NCBI RefSeq assembly: GCF_003431825.1
Contig: NZ_CP020083.1
Location: 124,001-188,000 of the forward strand
Reading direction: 5' to 3'
DNA length: 64,000 bases
Source: Blastomonas fulva
Lineage (GTDB): Bacteria > Pseudomonadota > Alphaproteobacteria > Sphingomonadales > Sphingomonadaceae
The notes beneath the pieces were generated by a model. The model searched no databases and had not been told where the DNA came from. It was given only the letters and a program-made list of their open reading frames with translations. This document shows positions 63,083 to 64,000 of the stretch, piece after piece; the stretch's first letter is position 1; every line of letters starts with the position of its first letter. The translations under genes were made by a program, and so were the position numbers.

Positions 63083-64000
63083 ATGGCCCGATGGCTAAAG
63101 CGCGGCGAAACCGCAGATGTTAAAGCGCAATCGGATCGCAAAGTGCGTGACATTGTGGAAGCAGCATTGCTCGACATCGAACAGCGCGGTGACACGGCGA
63201 TCCGCGATATGAGCATAAAGTTCGATGGCTGGGATCGGGAAGATTACAGGTTGTCGCAGTCCGAGATCGACATGGCGGTAGAAAGCCTTTCGCCCCAAGA
63301 ACGCAAGGACATCGAATTTGCCCAGACGCAGGTTCGCAATTTTGCGCAGATCCAGCGGGGATCGATGCTCGATGTCGAAGTGGAAACGATGCCTGGGGTG
63401 GTTCTGGGGCACAGGCATGTGCCGATCAACGCTGCTGGCTGCTATGTTCCCGGCGGCAAATATCCGCTTCTGGCCAGCGCCCATATGAGTGTCATCACCG
63501 CCAAGGTGGCAGGAGTGCAGCGCGTTGTGACCTGTGCGCCTCCGTTCCAAGGCAAGCCAGCTCGTGCAATCGTTGCTGCACAGGCTATGGCAGGAGCTGA
63601 CGCCATCTATGCTCTCGGCGGCATTCAGGCGATCGGCGCAATGGCTATCGGAACCGAGAGCATCGATCCCGTCGACATTCTCGTTGGCCCCGGCAACGCC
63701 TTTGTGGCCGAGGCCAAGCGCCAGCTGTTTGGCCGGGTCGGGATTGATTTGTTTGCCGGACCAACTGAAACTCTCATCATTGCTGACGAGATCGGATGTG
63801 ATCCCGAGATGGCCGCGACAGATATTCTCGGTCAGGTTGAACACGGCCCGGACAGTCCGGGAGTCTTGCTCACCAACAGCGAGAAGTTCGCACTTGCTAC
63901 CATTGCGGAGATTGAGCGCCTGCTCCAGATTCTTCCTACCGCCGATTATGCCCGCAAGGCATGGGAAGCATTTGGCGAGGTCATCGTAGCTGATGATTAT
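63083..64000 (+). CDS. Histidinol dehydrogenase-like dehydrogenase (partial, runs off the window)
   Basis: First 306 aa of a protein of about 430. GGGAG lies 8 bases before [57 protein letters not shown] and [13 protein letters not shown], with GQVEHG holding the Glu-His pair, are HisD-fold motifs. The MARWLKRG start and [16 protein letters not shown] pattern fit the catabolic group that includes sulfopropanediol dehydrogenase (HpsN) rather than the biosynthetic enzyme. Divergent from the FAH-family operon, so probably part of the same pathway; substrate unproven. Confidence 0.85.
   Translation, partial: MARWLKRGETADVKAQSDRKVRDIVEAALLDIEQRGDTAIRDMSIKFDGWDREDYRLSQSEIDMAVESLSPQERKDIEFAQTQVRNFAQIQRGSMLDVEVETMPGVVLGHRHVPINAAGCYVPGGKYPLLASAHMSVITAKVAGVQRVVTCAPPFQGKPARAIVAAQAMAGADAIYALGGIQAIGAMAIGTESIDPVDILVGPGNAFVAEAKRQLFGRVGIDLFAGPTETLIIADEIGCDPEMAATDILGQVEHGPDSPGVLLTNSEKFALATIAEIERLLQILPTADYARKAWEAFGEVIVADDY

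Overview
The window is GC-rich, densely coded bacterial chromosome from an alphaproteobacterium, most likely a sphingomonad (Sphingomonadaceae or a close relative). This is inferred from the yajC-secD-secF-Mth938 order, many TonB-dependent receptors, an HWE-family histidine kinase, and IS66 relics with sphingomonad-like ORFs. No rRNA, tRNA or CRISPR array was seen. Family names below come from recognising motifs in the translated sequence; no database search was run.

Layout. (1) 1-6.2 kb: housekeeping. The end of yajC, then secD and secF (protein-export accessory complex), an Mth938-fold gene, a convergent DUF3137 gene, lemA, and a lipoprotein plus small-protein pair. (2) 6.2-13.4 kb: a sulfide/persulfide oxidation locus. 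The minus strand carries a peroxiredoxin, an ArsR/BigR-type repressor, a YezD-like protein and a TauE/SafE permease. The plus strand carries a persulfide-dioxygenase-type metallohydrolase, a split YeeE/YedE transporter, a sulfide:quinone reductase-like flavoprotein and a SulP anion transporter. An inverted repeat sits in the divergent promoter. (3) 13.4-15.5 kb: a small acidic lipoprotein and a flippase. (4) 15.6-32.6 kb: a probable metal (zinc) homeostasis island. It holds three TonB-dependent receptors, an ABC transporter with two DUF3526-like permeases, an S46 dipeptidyl-peptidase, DUF1826 and CobW/GTPase genes, a MerC-like protein, a His-rich-loop FtsX-type ABC transporter and a DUF3299 protein. 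Zur-like palindromes lie in front of the first receptor and between the divergent cobW and merC genes. (5) 32.8-40.6 kb: a ChrA-like transporter, a two-component system, and a divergent operon of a secreted DJ-1/PfpI protein with a YbbA/YbbP-like ABC system. (6) 41.3-46.4 kb: a glycosyltransferase, an alpha/alpha-toroid protein, a formyltransferase and an asparagine-synthase-type amidotransferase, probably for surface glycan modification. (7) 46.6-51.2 kb: an NTF2-like protein and a GST / PPOX-flavoreductase-ferredoxin fusion operon next to a LysR regulator. (8) 51.2-54.0 kb: a kdpE remnant, a CDP-alcohol phosphatidyltransferase and a large FAD dehydrogenase. (9) 54.0-59.9 kb: a lower-density accessory stretch with an ethylene-receptor-like HWE kinase, two stand-alone receivers (one degenerate), an excisionase-like HTH gene and nested IS66 relics. 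(10) 60.0-64.0 kb: a catabolic cluster (SDR, cupin, EthD protein, FAH-family hydrolase) divergent from a histidinol-dehydrogenase-like gene that runs off the window.

Most striking signals: the zinc-linked island with matching regulatory palindromes; the kinase whose membrane domain keeps the ETR1 ethylene/copper-site residues at one constant numbering offset; and an IS66 element with intact terminal repeats whose tnpB is fused to the tnpC tail, lying in a second, differently oriented IS66 relic.
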